From Afipia carboxidovorans OM5 (GTDB lineage Bacteria > Pseudomonadota > Alphaproteobacteria > Rhizobiales > Xanthobacteraceae): a stretch of DNA of 64,000 bases. The notes under the pieces were generated by a model. That model did not search any database. It saw only the letters and a program-made list of their open reading frames with translations, and was not told the DNA's origin. Shown here piece after piece: positions 35,471 to 46,424 of this stretch (positions are counted from its first letter, which is position 1; each line of letters starts with the position of its first letter). The position numbers and the translations under genes were made by a program. The stretch is taken from NCBI RefSeq assembly GCF_000218565.1, contig NC_015684.1, forward strand, positions 372,001 through 436,000, in the 5' to 3' direction.

Positions 35471-36577
35471 TTAAGCCCATTCCACGCCGGATTCCGCGGT
35501 GAGATCGAGCGTGCCGCGCTCTCCGATGTCGTCGAAATGAGCATCGAGAAACGCCTTGGCGGCGCGAACGCCTTCCTCGTGCAGCGATTCAAAGAAATCG
35601 TAGTCGGTCTTCAGTTTGCTCTGCCCGTCGAGATTGGCGGCAAACGCGCCGAGGTCGATGCGGTGGACGTTGAGCCGCCGGTACTGGTTGCGGCCCTTGC
35701 CGCGCGGCAGGCGGCCGTCGTCGATCAACTGATTGACGAAGTCCATGGTGCGCAATTCCGAAATTAGCGCCGAGTTGAAGGTGATCTCGTTCAGCCGCTT
35801 GACGATCTCGGCGGAGGTCTTTGGCGTGAAGTCCTGCGACACCGGGTTGATCTGCACCACCAGCACGTCCTCGCTGTCGGTCGCCTGCAGGAACGGGAAG
35901 ATCACGGGATTGCCCATGTAGCCGCCGTCCCAGTACGGCACGCCGTCGATCTCGACAGCACGAAACAGGTAAGGCAGCGCGGCGGAGGCCATCACCACAT
36001 CGGCGTCGATCGAATCGCGGCAGAACACCTTGAGCCGCCCGGTGTGCACGTTGGTTGCGGAGACGTAGAGGGCGATACCGCTTTTTCGGATCGCCTCGAA
36101 ATCGACGAAGCGCGCGATCAGTTCGCTCAACGGATTGATGTTGAGCGGGTTGAAATCGTAGGGCGAGAAATAGCGCGACATGGTCTCGAACCAGTTCTGC
36201 ACCGGCGAACTCGCAAACGGAAAGATCGAGAACAGCCGGTCGGTGATGGCGCGCTGCACCGGAGGCAGGTCGCCGCCGACGCTTGCCGCGCGCCAGAACT
36301 CGCCGAGCCGTTTGCGTGCCTCCTCCGGCCCGCCCCGCGCGAGGCCATCAGCCAGCATCACCGCGTTGACCGCGCCGGCCGATGCGCCGGAGAGCCCGGT
36401 GATCTCCAGTCGCCCGTCTGCGAGAAGATGGTCGAGCACGCCCCAGGTGAAGGCGCCGTGCGCGCCGCCACCCTGTAGGGCGAGATTGATTTTCTTGGTG
36501 GTCGCCTCGGCAGGCTTGCCGCCGGCGATAACCCAGGGGGCGAGGGTGTCGAGATAGGATTTCAGGGTTGTTGTCAC
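35471..36577 (-). CDS. patatin-like phospholipase family protein
   Basis: 368 residues from GTG 36577 with AGGAAG upstream; the frame is open to 36619. The oxyanion motif LALQGGGAHGAF, the nucleophile serine in LSGASAGAVNAV and the catalytic Asp in YWDGGYMGNP form the patatin Ser-Asp dyad. Probably an RssA-like intracellular lipase or acylhydrolase; substrate unknown. Divergent from the zur-like gene. Confidence 0.9.
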   Translation of the reverse strand: MTTTLKSYLDTLAPWVIAGGKPAEATTKKINLALQGGGAHGAFTWGVLDHLLADGRLEITGLSGASAGAVNAVMLADGLARGGPEEARKRLGEFWRAASVGGDLPPVQRAITDRLFSIFPFASSPVQNWFETMSRYFSPYDFNPLNINPLSELIARFVDFEAIRKSGIALYVSATNVHTGRLKVFCRDSIDADVVMASAALPYLFRAVEIDGVPYWDGGYMGNPVIFPFLQATDSEDVLVVQINPVSQDFTPKTSAEIVKRLNEITFNSALISELRTMDFVNQLIDDGRLPRGKGRNQYRRLNVHRIDLGAFAANLDGQSKLKTDYDFFESLHEEGVRAAKAFLDAHFDDIGERGTLDLTAESGVEWA

Positions 36578-36743
36578 GGGCCTGCTTCCTGTGTTCCGAG
36601 CGAGTACTATATGGTCCACATGACCGCAGCGTTGCGATCGTCAGCGAAAAGCTAGGTCCGCTATGTTGCGATGCAATAGGAACCTCTGGTCGGGACGCAG
36701 ATGAGGGCGCCTGAGCTATCGTAACATATTGAAATATATAGCT

Positions 36744-36757
36744 ATGCTGCGCAGCAT
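36744..36757. promoter_or_regulatory. palindrome upstream of the Fur/Zur gene
   Basis: ATGCTGCGCAGCAT is a perfect 14-base palindrome 21 bases before the regulator's ATG. Just upstream is an A/T-rich run (CATATTGAAATATATAGC) that may contain the promoter or a Zur box. Autoregulation is a reasonable guess but the motif does not match the usual Zur consensus well. Confidence 0.35.
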
Positions 36758-36778
36758 GGCTGCAATAAAGGCGCCGCC

Positions 36779-37267
36779 ATGTCGCTCAAGTCTGCCTTTC
36801 CGGCCCCCGATCACGATCACGACCACTGCGCCTCGACCGCGATGGCCCATGCCGAGCAGCACTGCGCTGCGCGGGGGCAGAAGTTCACCCCGATCCGCCG
36901 GCAGGTGCTGCAGGCGCTGCTCGCGAGCCATAAACCGCTCGGCGCCTATGAGATTATCGACGAATTGGCCCGCCTGATGCCCCGTCCGGCGCCGATCACC
37001 ATCTACCGGGCGCTGGAATTCCTGATGGACAATGGGCTTGTCCATCGCATCGAGAGCCGTAATGCCTTCCTCGCTTGCGTCCATAACCATGAGGCATCTC
37101 CCGTGGTGGCGCTCCTGATCTGCGAGCGATGCGGGGCGGTGGGCGAGATTCCGGCGGCGCCGATCGTCAAGGGTGTCGCCGAGGTAGTCGAGGGAACCGG
37201 ATTTTCACCAAAACTCTCAGTGGTGGAGATCACCGGTTTGTGCGGCCATTGCCAGCCGCGTGCCTGA
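36779..37267 (+). CDS. zur: Fur family regulator, probably Zur
   Basis: 162 residues. A His-rich N-terminus (DHDHDHC), a winged helix with RGQKFTPIRRQVLQALL and PITIYRALEFLMDNGLVHR, and a dimerisation domain with the zinc pairs CERC and CGHC. The His-rich start and the pattern VHRIESRNAFLACVH favour Zur, the zinc-uptake repressor, over Fur. No znu genes are present in the window to confirm this. Confidence 0.82.
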   Translation: MSLKSAFPAPDHDHDHCASTAMAHAEQHCAARGQKFTPIRRQVLQALLASHKPLGAYEIIDELARLMPRPAPITIYRALEFLMDNGLVHRIESRNAFLACVHNHEASPVVALLICERCGAVGEIPAAPIVKGVAEVVEGTGFSPKLSVVEITGLCGHCQPRA

Positions 37268-37455
37268 AAACCGCGCCAGGCTTGCCAAATCCTCCTTTGC
37301 AAAGCCGTTTTTGGCGCCCATCTAGGAAAGATCGGAGAAAAAGCCGGCCGACTCCTGAAAGGGCCTTCACTGGTCATCGCCGGGGCTTTTCTGATAGACA
37401 ATCCCTCTGCGCCGGCGTTTGGCCGGCCGTCACACAAAGCTGATATTTCAACGCC

Positions 37456-38763
<1,308 letters not shown>

Positions 38764-38777
38764 GCCGCTCACAGTCG

Positions 38778-38866
38778 TTCCGGATGGCTCGCGCCGCGCG
38801 CCGATCCGGAATCTGTAAATGGGCCAAAAAATTCCGGGTTCGCTCGCGTGGCTCGCGCCCCGGAAT
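38778..38866. repeat. two REP-like hairpins between ispG and the antiporter gene
   Basis: TTCCGGAT (38778-38785) pairs with ATCCGGAA (38804-38811), and ATTCCGGG (38831-38838) pairs with CCCCGGAAT (38858-38866); both loops contain GCTCGCG-like segments. On the minus strand the second hairpin is followed by TTTTTT and should terminate the antiporter gene; the first may end ispG. The core CATTCCGGGGCGCGAGC is typical of repeats common in this bacterial group. Confidence 0.65.
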
Positions 38867-38878
38867 GACGCCGGCTCT

Positions 38879-40486
38879 CTATAGCGGCGTATTGTTCTCG
38901 CGATTATCGACGACGGCTTCTTCGAGATCGAGGTCACGCTCGATGCGCCGGCGCGTTTCGTCGGTGATCTTCCCCTCGCGCAGCAGCTTGTGCAGTTGCT
39001 TGCGCTCGATCGCAATAATCTCCCGCACCATAATTGCGCCTCGCGTCGCAGGTGTGAACTCTCCCTCCTTGGGCGGCGCATCGGGCAGGGCCCGCACGCG
39101 CATTTCGTGCCGCACCTCAAGGAAGCGCGCGAGACTCTCGGGTAGCTCGCGCTCCTTGATGATCCGGGAAAGCTCCTTGCGCGAGGCCGTAACAAGCTCG
39201 CGCCGCGCGGCGATTTCCTTTTCGCGTTCGTGCTTCGCTTCGAAATGTCCGTATTCGGCGACGCCGAGCGTGCGCGCGACGAAGGGCAGCGTGCTGCCGA
39301 TCCCGACGACAGTGATGAAGATCACACCGAACGACACCAGAAGGATGAGGTCGCGATACGGAAACGGATCGCCATTGGCGAGCGTCATCGGCAGCGCCAG
39401 CGCGACTGCGAGCGACACCACACCGCGAATGCCGGTGAAGCCAATGATGGTGATGCCGCGCCAGTGCGGGATTTCCTCGCGCTTGCGGATGCGCGAGCTC
39501 AGGAGGTGCGGCAGATAGGCGCCCGGAAACACCCAGATGAAGCGGGCAAGAATGACGATGCTGGTCGTGATCGCGATTGCGGAGAGAACTGTGCCGATCT
39601 GCAGTGTCTTCGAGGTTTCCATCAGAAGGCGGGTGTGAAAGCCGACGATGAGGAAGAGAACGCCTTCGATCAGCCAGATCGCGAAATCCCAGAAGAAGAT
39701 GCCCTGTAGGCGTGTGGCTGCGGAAATCAGCAGCGGGCCGTTCCAACTCACGTAAAGGCCCGCGACGACCGTCGCGAGCACGCCGGAGCCGCCCGCGTGC
39801 TCGGGCACCCAGAAGGCAAGATAAGGCGTGAGCAGCGACAACGTGATCTCGACACGCGGATCGTGTGCCAGTTGCCGCAGCCGCAGGCTGAGCCAGCCGA
39901 CGAGAAGGCCGAACAGAACCTCGCCGACCAGAATCATGCCGAAGGCGACAGTGGCGGATGGCAATGAGAACGTGCCGGTCGAAACCGCAAGCAGCGCGAA
40001 GCGATAGAGGATGAGCGCGGTGGCGTCGTTCGCGAGGCCTTCGCCTTCGAGCACCACGAGGATGCGGTGTGGCAGGTGCAGCCTGCGGGCGATTGCGAGC
40101 GGCGCGACCACGTCAGGCGGGGAGACGATGGCGCCGAGCAGGAAGCCGATGCTCCACGGCAGATCGAGTGCGAAGTGCACAGCGATGGCGACGGCGCAGG
40201 TCGTGAAGATCACGCAGCCGATCGCGAGAAGCGCGATGGGGCGCAGATTCCACTTGAACTCACGCCAGCTCATCGACACGCCGGCCGAATAGATCAGCGG
40301 CGGCAGCACCAGAAGCAGCACGCCTTCGGGCTCCATCTGGATCGGCGGAAATCCCGGCACCAGCGCCAACCCGATGCCGACCAGAAGAAATACGATCGCG
40401 GGCGTGAGATCGAGGCGCCGCGCCACCGTCGCCGAGGCCGCAAGGACGCTGAGGACCAGAAGGAACGTCAGGAAGGTGTGGGTCAC
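38879..40486 (-). CDS. Na+/H+ antiporter, CPA1 family
   Basis: 535 residues from GTG 40486. About twelve membrane spans occupy residues 1-400. Family marks include GAIVSPPDVVAPLAIARRL with an ion-binding acidic residue, EGEGLANDATALILYRFAL and FTGIRGVVSLAVALALPM. A long charged cytosolic tail follows (residues 410-535, many Arg/Glu). It exchanges sodium or potassium for protons at the inner membrane. Confidence 0.92.
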   Translation of the reverse strand: MTHTFLTFLLVLSVLAASATVARRLDLTPAIVFLLVGIGLALVPGFPPIQMEPEGVLLLVLPPLIYSAGVSMSWREFKWNLRPIALLAIGCVIFTTCAVAIAVHFALDLPWSIGFLLGAIVSPPDVVAPLAIARRLHLPHRILVVLEGEGLANDATALILYRFALLAVSTGTFSLPSATVAFGMILVGEVLFGLLVGWLSLRLRQLAHDPRVEITLSLLTPYLAFWVPEHAGGSGVLATVVAGLYVSWNGPLLISAATRLQGIFFWDFAIWLIEGVLFLIVGFHTRLLMETSKTLQIGTVLSAIAITTSIVILARFIWVFPGAYLPHLLSSRIRKREEIPHWRGITIIGFTGIRGVVSLAVALALPMTLANGDPFPYRDLILLVSFGVIFITVVGIGSTLPFVARTLGVAEYGHFEAKHEREKEIAARRELVTASRKELSRIIKERELPESLARFLEVRHEMRVRALPDAPPKEGEFTPATRGAIMVREIIAIERKQLHKLLREGKITDETRRRIERDLDLEEAVVDNRENNTPL

Positions 40487-40503
40487 TGAAGTCAGCTATC
40501 CGA

Positions 40504-41208
40504 TCAGAGCGCGCTCGCGGCGATATTCACCATCAACGCAAGCAGCGCGGTATTGAACAAGAACGATGTAATCCCGTGTGCGGTTGCCGTACGGCGAATC
40601 ATCTTGTCGGTGATGCCGACATCGGAGACCTGCGCCGTCATGCCGATCACGAACGAGAAATAGACAAAATCCCAATAGTCCGGATCGTGCCCGCCCGGAA
40701 ACGCAAGGCCGCCGGGCTTCTCACCACGATAATATTCGTGCGCGTAATGCAAGGCGAAGGTGGTGTGGATCGCGATCCACGACATCAGGATGGTTGTCAC
40801 CGCCAGCGCGAGTTGTATCGCCCCGCGATGGGGCGCGGCAAGCTCGAACACGATGGCGGCGAGGCTTGCGAAGGCGGCGATCGAGGTGAGCGCCAGCACG
40901 AGAAAGCGGCCGTCGTCCTGTCTCGCGACGATGTGGCGAATGTTGGTGTGCGCGCCAAGACAGATCGTGGTGTAGGCGAGCGCAAGATAGAGCGCGAGTG
41001 CAATGTCCCAGCCGATCAGCAGCCGCGTGGTCGACGGCAGCGCGGCGGGCAGGAGAAATACGGCGAGAAGGCCGACGGCGAATGCGATGAAGAAGCGCGG
41101 CCGGGCATAAACGATCCGCACAACCTTCGGCATGCGCCGGAAGCGGGCAAGGCGATCGTCGTCGCGAGGCGCGCTTCTGGTGCCGGGGGCGGGTTTGTTT
41201 TGCGCCAT
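40504..41208 (-). CDS. DUF1345 domain-containing membrane protein
   Basis: 234 residues from ATG 41208 (MAQNKPAPGT). Five or so hydrophobic spans, with the DUF1345 segments SWIAIHTTFALHYAHEYY and YWDFVYFSFVIGMTAQVSDVGI. Function unknown. It lies between the antiporter and prenyl synthetase genes on the same strand, separated by 7 bases from the latter. Confidence 0.88.
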   Translation of the reverse strand: MAQNKPAPGTRSAPRDDDRLARFRRMPKVVRIVYARPRFFIAFAVGLLAVFLLPAALPSTTRLLIGWDIALALYLALAYTTICLGAHTNIRHIVARQDDGRFLVLALTSIAAFASLAAIVFELAAPHRGAIQLALAVTTILMSWIAIHTTFALHYAHEYYRGEKPGGLAFPGGHDPDYWDFVYFSFVIGMTAQVSDVGITDKMIRRTATAHGITSFLFNTALLALMVNIAASAL

Positions 41209-41215
41209 ATAACCC

Positions 41216-42154
41216 TTAGTTTTGACGCTCCGCGACGAAGCGCGCGGCGGCGCGCAGAGTATCGCCCTTGGCACCGAACGGCGCCAGCGCCGCATCGGCT
41301 TGGCTTAGCAGGTCCTGCAGGCGGCGCTTCGCACCGTCAATGCCGAGTTGGGTGACGAAGGTGGTCTTGCCGAGTGCCGCGTCCTGTCCGGCAGGCTTGC
41401 CGAGCGCGGCCGCATCGCCCTCGACGTCGAGAAGGTCGTCGGCAATCTGGAAGGCCTCGCCAAACGCATGACCATAGGCGTCAAGTGCCGCGTACTGGTC
41501 TTTTGATGCCTGACCGAGCAGCGCACCGGCGATGCAGCCGTATTTCAGGAGCGCGCCGGTCTTCATCTGCTGGAGCTTCGCGACATCCGGCGGCTCCTTG
41601 TCACCGAAGCGGCCTTCGCCCGCGAGATCCATGATCTGACCGCCCGCCATGCCGCCGATGCCGGCGGCGCGTGCGAGCGCGCGTGTCAACAACAGCCGCA
41701 CCGTCGGGTCACGATGCACCTCATCGCGGGTGATGATGTCGAACGCGAGTGTGAGCAGCGAGTCGCCAGCGAGGATCGCGGTCGCCTCGTCGAACTTCTT
41801 GTGCGAGGTCGGCCGTCCCCGCCGCAGATCGGAATTGTCCATCGAGGGCAGATCGTCGTGGATCAGCGAGTAGCAGTGGATGCACTCGAGCGCTGCGCCG
41901 GCCATCAGCGCACCCTCGCGCGGGACGTTGAATATCGCAGCACTTGCCACCACGAGAAATGGCCGCAGCCGCTTGCCGCCGTTGAGGCTCGAATAGCGCA
42001 TCGCCTCGATCAGCCGGTGCGGCCGCTCGATCTCGCCTTGCTCGGGCCGCTCCGACAGCAACCGGTCGAGCAGCGCCTCGGTGTCGGCTGCGGTGGCGTC
42101 GAGCAGCTTGCTGAAATCCTGGGTTGGGGCGGTCTGGGTCGGGGCCGTGGTCAT
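41216..42154 (-). CDS. ispA: polyprenyl diphosphate synthase (farnesyl/geranylgeranyl type)
   Basis: 312 residues from ATG 42154. First aspartate-rich motif SLIHDDLPSMDNSDLRRG with two residues between DD and the third Asp, second motif QIADDLLDVEGD, and NGGKRLRPFLVVASA for IPP binding. The length and first motif fit IspA-type farnesyl diphosphate synthase. The exact chain length made cannot be read with certainty. Confidence 0.9.
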   Translation of the reverse strand: MTTAPTQTAPTQDFSKLLDATAADTEALLDRLLSERPEQGEIERPHRLIEAMRYSSLNGGKRLRPFLVVASAAIFNVPREGALMAGAALECIHCYSLIHDDLPSMDNSDLRRGRPTSHKKFDEATAILAGDSLLTLAFDIITRDEVHRDPTVRLLLTRALARAAGIGGMAGGQIMDLAGEGRFGDKEPPDVAKLQQMKTGALLKYGCIAGALLGQASKDQYAALDAYGHAFGEAFQIADDLLDVEGDAAALGKPAGQDAALGKTTFVTQLGIDGAKRRLQDLLSQADAALAPFGAKGDTLRAAARFVAERQN

Positions 42155-42312
42155 CGAAAACTCCAAAATTTGGCGGGACCATGCCTGCATGAAAGCGGTC
42201 GCGTCAATTCCGAGGATAGGGGAGGAGCGGGATTCGGCACCCTCTGCCGCGTCTGCTATGGGGAAGGTCCGCCTGTCCCCACCTCCGCGGCTTTGAGGGT
42301 CTGCAGCCGCCC

Positions 42313-42999
42313 ATGAAATTCCCGATCAGACACCCGATCCGAGCGGTCTTGCTGCTGGCTCTCGCCATCCTGCTGCTGCCCTATGTTCTGGTGCCGGTCT
42401 ACTCGGTGGGCCATCCGGTGTCGCTCCTGATGGTCGGCCGCTATCTGACCGGCGCGCCGGTCACGCGGACCTGGGTCGATATCGAGGCGATCTCGCCGGC
42501 CTTGCCGCGCTCCGTGGTGGCGGCGGAGGATGCGCGGTTCTGCAGCCATCGCGGTATCGATTGGGGCTCGATCAGCGACATTCTGGAGGATGCCGAGGAC
42601 GGCGAGGTAGCGCGCGGCGGTTCGACTATCACCCAGCAGGTCGCCAAGAACCTATTTCTGTGGCCGGGGCGCAGCTACGTGCGCAAGGCGCTTGAGTTCC
42701 CGCTGGCGCTGTGGATCGATTTTATTCTGCCGAAAAAGCGGATTCTTGAGCTTTATCTGAATGTTGCCGAATGGGGACCCAATGGGCAGTTCGGCGCCGA
42801 GGCGGGCGCCCGCCATGCTTTCGGCAAGGGAGCGGGAGCGCTTTCGCCGCATCAGGCCGCGCTTCTCGCGGCGACCTTGCCCAATCCGGTAACCCGGAGC
42901 GCCCGCGCGCCCAGCGCCCATATCCGCCGTCTGGCGGGTACCTATACGGCGCGGGCTCGTTCGGCCGCGATTTCCGCCTGCTGGAGCCGGAATTCTTGA
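42313..42999 (+). CDS. mtgA: monofunctional biosynthetic peptidoglycan transglycosylase
   Basis: 228 residues. One N-terminal membrane span ([20 protein letters not shown]) and a GT51 domain with catalytic Glu in [17 protein letters not shown] and [27 protein letters not shown]. No transpeptidase domain. It polymerises lipid II at the membrane. Confidence 0.95.
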   Translation: MKFPIRHPIRAVLLLALAILLLPYVLVPVYSVGHPVSLLMVGRYLTGAPVTRTWVDIEAISPALPRSVVAAEDARFCSHRGIDWGSISDILEDAEDGEVARGGSTITQQVAKNLFLWPGRSYVRKALEFPLALWIDFILPKKRILELYLNVAEWGPNGQFGAEAGARHAFGKGAGALSPHQAALLAATLPNPVTRSARAPSAHIRRLAGTYTARARSAAISACWSRNS

Positions 43000-43126
43000 T
43001 TTCCGAGCATTTTCAGCCGCTCCGGGCCTAGCATCCGCGGCCTGCATCCTCTATAAGCGCGGCCTCAACCGAAATTTCCCGAAGGCACCCGAGGGCGGGT
43101 CTGCTTTCGCTTGAAGGACGACGACA

Positions 43127-43312
43127 ATGGCCGTTCCCCGCAGAAAAACCTCGCCATCCCGCCGCGGCATGCGCCGCTCGGCCGATGCGCTCAAGAAGCC
43201 GACCTACGTTGAAGACAAGGATTCCGGCGAATTGCGTCGTCCGCATCACCTCGACCTGAAGACCGGCATGTACAAGGGCCGTCAGGTTTTGAAGGTGAAG
43301 AAGGAAGACTAA
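43127..43312 (+). CDS. rpmF: 50S ribosomal protein L32
   Basis: 61 residues starting [20 protein letters not shown], the classic L32 N-terminus, with the [14 protein letters not shown] middle. Like other Rhizobiales L32 proteins it lacks the zinc cysteines. A GC-rich hairpin follows. Confidence 0.97.
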   Translation: MAVPRRKTSPSRRGMRRSADALKKPTYVEDKDSGELRRPHHLDLKTGMYKGRQVLKVKKED

Positions 43313-43324
43313 GGCTAGGATTCC

Positions 43325-43348
43325 AATCGCGGCGCACGCGCCGCGGTT
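43325..43348 (+). terminator. hairpin terminator after rpmF
   Basis: AATCGCGGCGC pairs with GCGCCGCGGTT in a nearly perfect stem with a tiny loop, 12 bases past the rpmF stop. The T-rich tail is weak (TTGTTGG). Confidence 0.5.
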
Positions 43349-43424
43349 GTTGGCCGTGGGGATGTAAGGCGGCCGGTTTCGGGGCCCCGTTTTGGGGCCG
43401 CTTGCGCCACAGAAGGCTTTGCCG

Positions 43425-44114
43425 ATGCCGACGATCGGTTTCCCGCTGCTCCTCATCCCGATCGCGATCTACAACATCGTTGTTTTCCTGATGCCCGGCG
43501 CGGTTTTCACCGCGCCGCTTTTCACGTTGCCGCTGTTGTCCGGCGTCGCGTGGGACGTCAGCTTCAACGACCTCGTGCTGACGCTCGGTATCTTCCTTCT
43601 GATGTTCGAATTTGCGCGTGCCTCGCGGCCCGGCGCGAAATACGCGATGGATCACCTTCTGTCGCTGATCGTGCTCGTGGCCGCTGCCGCCGAATTCCTC
43701 TGGCTTGCGCCGTTCGGCACGTCGGCCTTCTTCCTGCTGGTTGTGCTTGCCGCAGTGGACTTTCTGAGTGGTCTGACGCTCGGGCTTCGCCATCGCGCGG
43801 CGCGACGTGCCATGCGGCGGGCCGCTGAAGCGGATGGCATGGTGGTGGCTCCGGTCGCAAAACCATCTTCACCACCGCCCGCACCCGCGCCTGCTCCCGT
43901 GCATGTGGAGACGCGGGCGCCGTCACGCGACGAGACGTCGCCCTCGCATCACCCGCAGATGGAAGTCATTACGCCCGCGATCGACAGCGCACCGCAGGCG
44001 GAGTCACTGGATACGGCGACGCTTTCCGATGTCGGAGAGGTGTTGAAGGTCGAGCCGTCACCGAAGCCGGACACGTCGGCGAGTCCGCCACCGATCATCC
44101 CGCGCCGGGACTGA
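43425..44114 (+). CDS. membrane protein with proline-rich tail, function unknown
   Basis: 229 residues from ATG 43425. Four hydrophobic spans in the first 120 residues (for example IAIYNIVVFLMPGAVF and LLSLIVLVAAAAEFLWLAP), then a cytosolic or periplasmic tail of about 100 residues rich in Pro, Ser and Glu (KPSSPPPAPAPAPVHVE). I do not recognise a family. Confidence 0.7.
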   Translation: MPTIGFPLLLIPIAIYNIVVFLMPGAVFTAPLFTLPLLSGVAWDVSFNDLVLTLGIFLLMFEFARASRPGAKYAMDHLLSLIVLVAAAAEFLWLAPFGTSAFFLLVVLAAVDFLSGLTLGLRHRAARRAMRRAAEADGMVVAPVAKPSSPPPAPAPAPVHVETRAPSRDETSPSHHPQMEVITPAIDSAPQAESLDTATLSDVGEVLKVEPSPKPDTSASPPPIIPRRD

Positions 44115-44126
44115 TCCCAGCAAACG

Positions 44127-44453
44127 TCAGACGATATCCTTGAGCCGCGATCCATTCGCGGCGGCAGGCGTCAGCGCGCCACGCGTGGCGGTATATCGTG
44201 CGATGCCCTCGCCTGGCGTTGCCTGCCGCAGTCGCCGCGTCTGCGGTGCGTGGTCTGCGGTTGCGATCAGATGCATCACGAAAGGCGCCTCAGGGCGTGG
44301 CCTTGCATAACGCGAAGGCAGTTCACGCGATGGCGGGGTGGTCGGCACCAGCGCCGTCGTGGCCGATGCGGCCGGGGCATTCGCGGACGACGGGCGGGCT
44401 GCGGCGCGCGGGGCACCCGCTATTTCCTGTCGTGGTGAAATCCCCGCTACCAT
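44127..44453 (-). CDS. small conserved-looking hypothetical protein
   Basis: 108 residues, the first 55 low-complexity and rich in Ala, Pro and Arg. The core APFVMHLIATADHAPQTRRL followed by ATPGEGIARY resembles a motif I associate with short hypothetical proteins of Bradyrhizobium-type genomes. No known function. Convergent with the preceding membrane protein. The start is uncertain. Confidence 0.5.
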   Translation of the reverse strand: MVAGISPRQEIAGAPRAAARPSSANAPAASATTALVPTTPPSRELPSRYARPRPEAPFVMHLIATADHAPQTRRLRQATPGEGIARYTATRGALTPAAANGSRLKDIV

Positions 44454-44680
44454 TGTTGCGATTCCATCGCGCGGCCTGTCCCGTTATGAGACATGAAAGC
44501 CGCCTCGATCAGGGCCTCGCAAGGATTATGCCTGACGGGGCATCATGGTCGTACCGGCTGGGAAGGAACGATGCCGGGCTTTGTTTTTGCATCTTGTTTA
44601 GGAACGGCGCCTAGGCTCCGGCCCACCTAAAGTTCTATGCTCTTCAACGAATCATTCAGGTTGTTCCGGATCGAAGCACG

Positions 44681-46396
44681 GTGTCCGCAGCTCAAACATC
44701 ATCTGCGATCTCCCTGCCGGGGGCTGGCCCTCGCGGCCAGTCTGATGCCGTCGATACGGTTCTCTCGTGTCTGGGGCAGGCGACGTTCACCTGGGACATC
44801 GTGGGAGACTCGCTGTCGTGGAGCGCGAACATCGAGGAGGTCCTGCCGGGGGTGCCGGTGGAGGCGCTCGCGTGGGGATCGGAATTCGCCAAACTGATTG
44901 AGCCGCATCCGCACGTCCGTCGCGAGGCGGTGATGGGCGGTTCGGGGCAGGATCAGGGGCAGGGCGTCTACTATCAGATCGAATATGGGATCCGGGCGCG
45001 GATGTCGGCGCCGGTGATCTGGGTCGAGGAGACCGGCCGGTGGTTCGCGGCCGCCGATGGCAGCCCGGCCTATGTGCGGGGCATCCTGCGCCTCAACAAC
45101 GAACGTCATGCCCATGATGAGCAACTGCGCAAACTCTCGCAGCACGATCCGCTGACGGGTGATCTCAATCGCACGCATCTGGTCGCGGCGCTGGCCGAGG
45201 CGTTGGAGGAGGCGTCGCGGTTTCGCACCTCGTTTGCTTTCATGCTGCTCGGCATCGATCACCTTGCGCGTCTCAATGAAGCGTTCGGCTTCGATGTCGC
45301 CGACGAGGTGATCTGCGAAGTCTCGCAGCGGCTCCGCGCGCGGTTGCGTGGCGGCGATGTGCTGGGACGCTTTTCCGGCAACAAGTTCGGGCTCATCCTG
45401 AAGAACTGCAGCGCCGACGAAATGCAGATCGCGGCCGAGCGGTTTCTTGCCGGCATCCGCAACGAGGTGGTACCGACGGCCTCAGGCCCGGTGTCGCTTA
45501 CGGCTTCGATCGGCGCGATCTCCGCGCCGCGCTATGCCCGTACTGCGGATGAGGCGATGAGCCGAACACAGGAAGCACTCGAGGCTGCGAAGGCGCGCCG
45601 CCACGGCTCGTTCCTCGTCTGGCATCCCGATGTCGAGCGCGATGCGCAGCGCCGCGCCAATATCCGCGTCACCGATGAAATCGTCACCGCGCTCAACGAG
45701 AACCGTGTCGTCATGGCGTTCGAGCCGGTGGTTGAGACGGCCTCGCGCAAGCCGGCCTTTTACGAGTGTCTGGTGCGTCTGCGCCAGAGCGGCGGCGAAG
45801 CTTCGCTCGCACCCGACATTGTGCCGGTCGCCGAAAAGCTCGGTCTGATCCGGCTTGTCGATCATCGGGTGCTCGAACTTGTCGTAGACGAACTGGCGCG
45901 CTCGCCTCAGGTCGAGCTCAGTCTCAACATCTCGCCCGACACCACGACTGATCCGGACTGGTGGGCGAGCATCGATACGCTGTTTCATGCGCATCCCGGC
46001 GTGGCCGAGCGGATGATCGTCGAGATCACCGAGACGGTCGCGATTCAGGATATCGACGACGTCCGCGGGTTTGTCACCCGCCTCAAGGATTTCGGAAGCC
46101 GCATTGCGATCGACGATTTCGGTGCGGGTTACACCTCGTTCCGCAACCTGCGCAAGCTTGGCGTCGATATCGTCAAGATCGACGGCGCGTTTGTGCAAAA
46201 TATCGCACGCTCGGCCGACGATCGCGCCTTCGTGCAGACCATGGTCGATCTTGCCCATCGGCTTGGGCTGAAGACCGTCGCCGAATGGGTGCAAGATGAA
46301 GAGGCGGCTGCCCTGCTGCAGGGCTGGGGCTGCGATTACATCCAGGGCCGGCTCACCAGCCTCGCTTCGACGCAGAGGCCGTGGGAGACGACGTAA
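44681..46396 (+). CDS. PAS-GGDEF-EAL cyclic-di-GMP signalling protein
   Basis: 571 residues from GTG. A PAS-like domain (about 25-130, TFTWDIVGDSLSWSANIEE), a GGDEF domain (about 150-310) and an EAL domain (about 330-560). The GGDEF signature is degenerate: LGRFSGNKFGLIL has SGNKF in its place, so diguanylate cyclase activity is unlikely. The EAL motif reads ECLVRL, keeping the Glu, and LNISPD, VEITETVAI, DDFGAGYTSFRNL and VKIDGAFV are present, so phosphodiesterase activity is plausible. Probably a cytosolic c-di-GMP hydrolase tuned by its inactive GGDEF half. Confidence 0.92.
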   Translation: MSAAQTSSAISLPGAGPRGQSDAVDTVLSCLGQATFTWDIVGDSLSWSANIEEVLPGVPVEALAWGSEFAKLIEPHPHVRREAVMGGSGQDQGQGVYYQIEYGIRARMSAPVIWVEETGRWFAAADGSPAYVRGILRLNNERHAHDEQLRKLSQHDPLTGDLNRTHLVAALAEALEEASRFRTSFAFMLLGIDHLARLNEAFGFDVADEVICEVSQRLRARLRGGDVLGRFSGNKFGLILKNCSADEMQIAAERFLAGIRNEVVPTASGPVSLTASIGAISAPRYARTADEAMSRTQEALEAAKARRHGSFLVWHPDVERDAQRRANIRVTDEIVTALNENRVVMAFEPVVETASRKPAFYECLVRLRQSGGEASLAPDIVPVAEKLGLIRLVDHRVLELVVDELARSPQVELSLNISPDTTTDPDWWASIDTLFHAHPGVAERMIVEITETVAIQDIDDVRGFVTRLKDFGSRIAIDDFGAGYTSFRNLRKLGVDIVKIDGAFVQNIARSADDRAFVQTMVDLAHRLGLKTVAEWVQDEEAAALLQGWGCDYIQGRLTSLASTQRPWETT

Positions 46397-46424
46397 GTTT
46401 CCCCGCAGCAGCTTTCGCGGCGCG

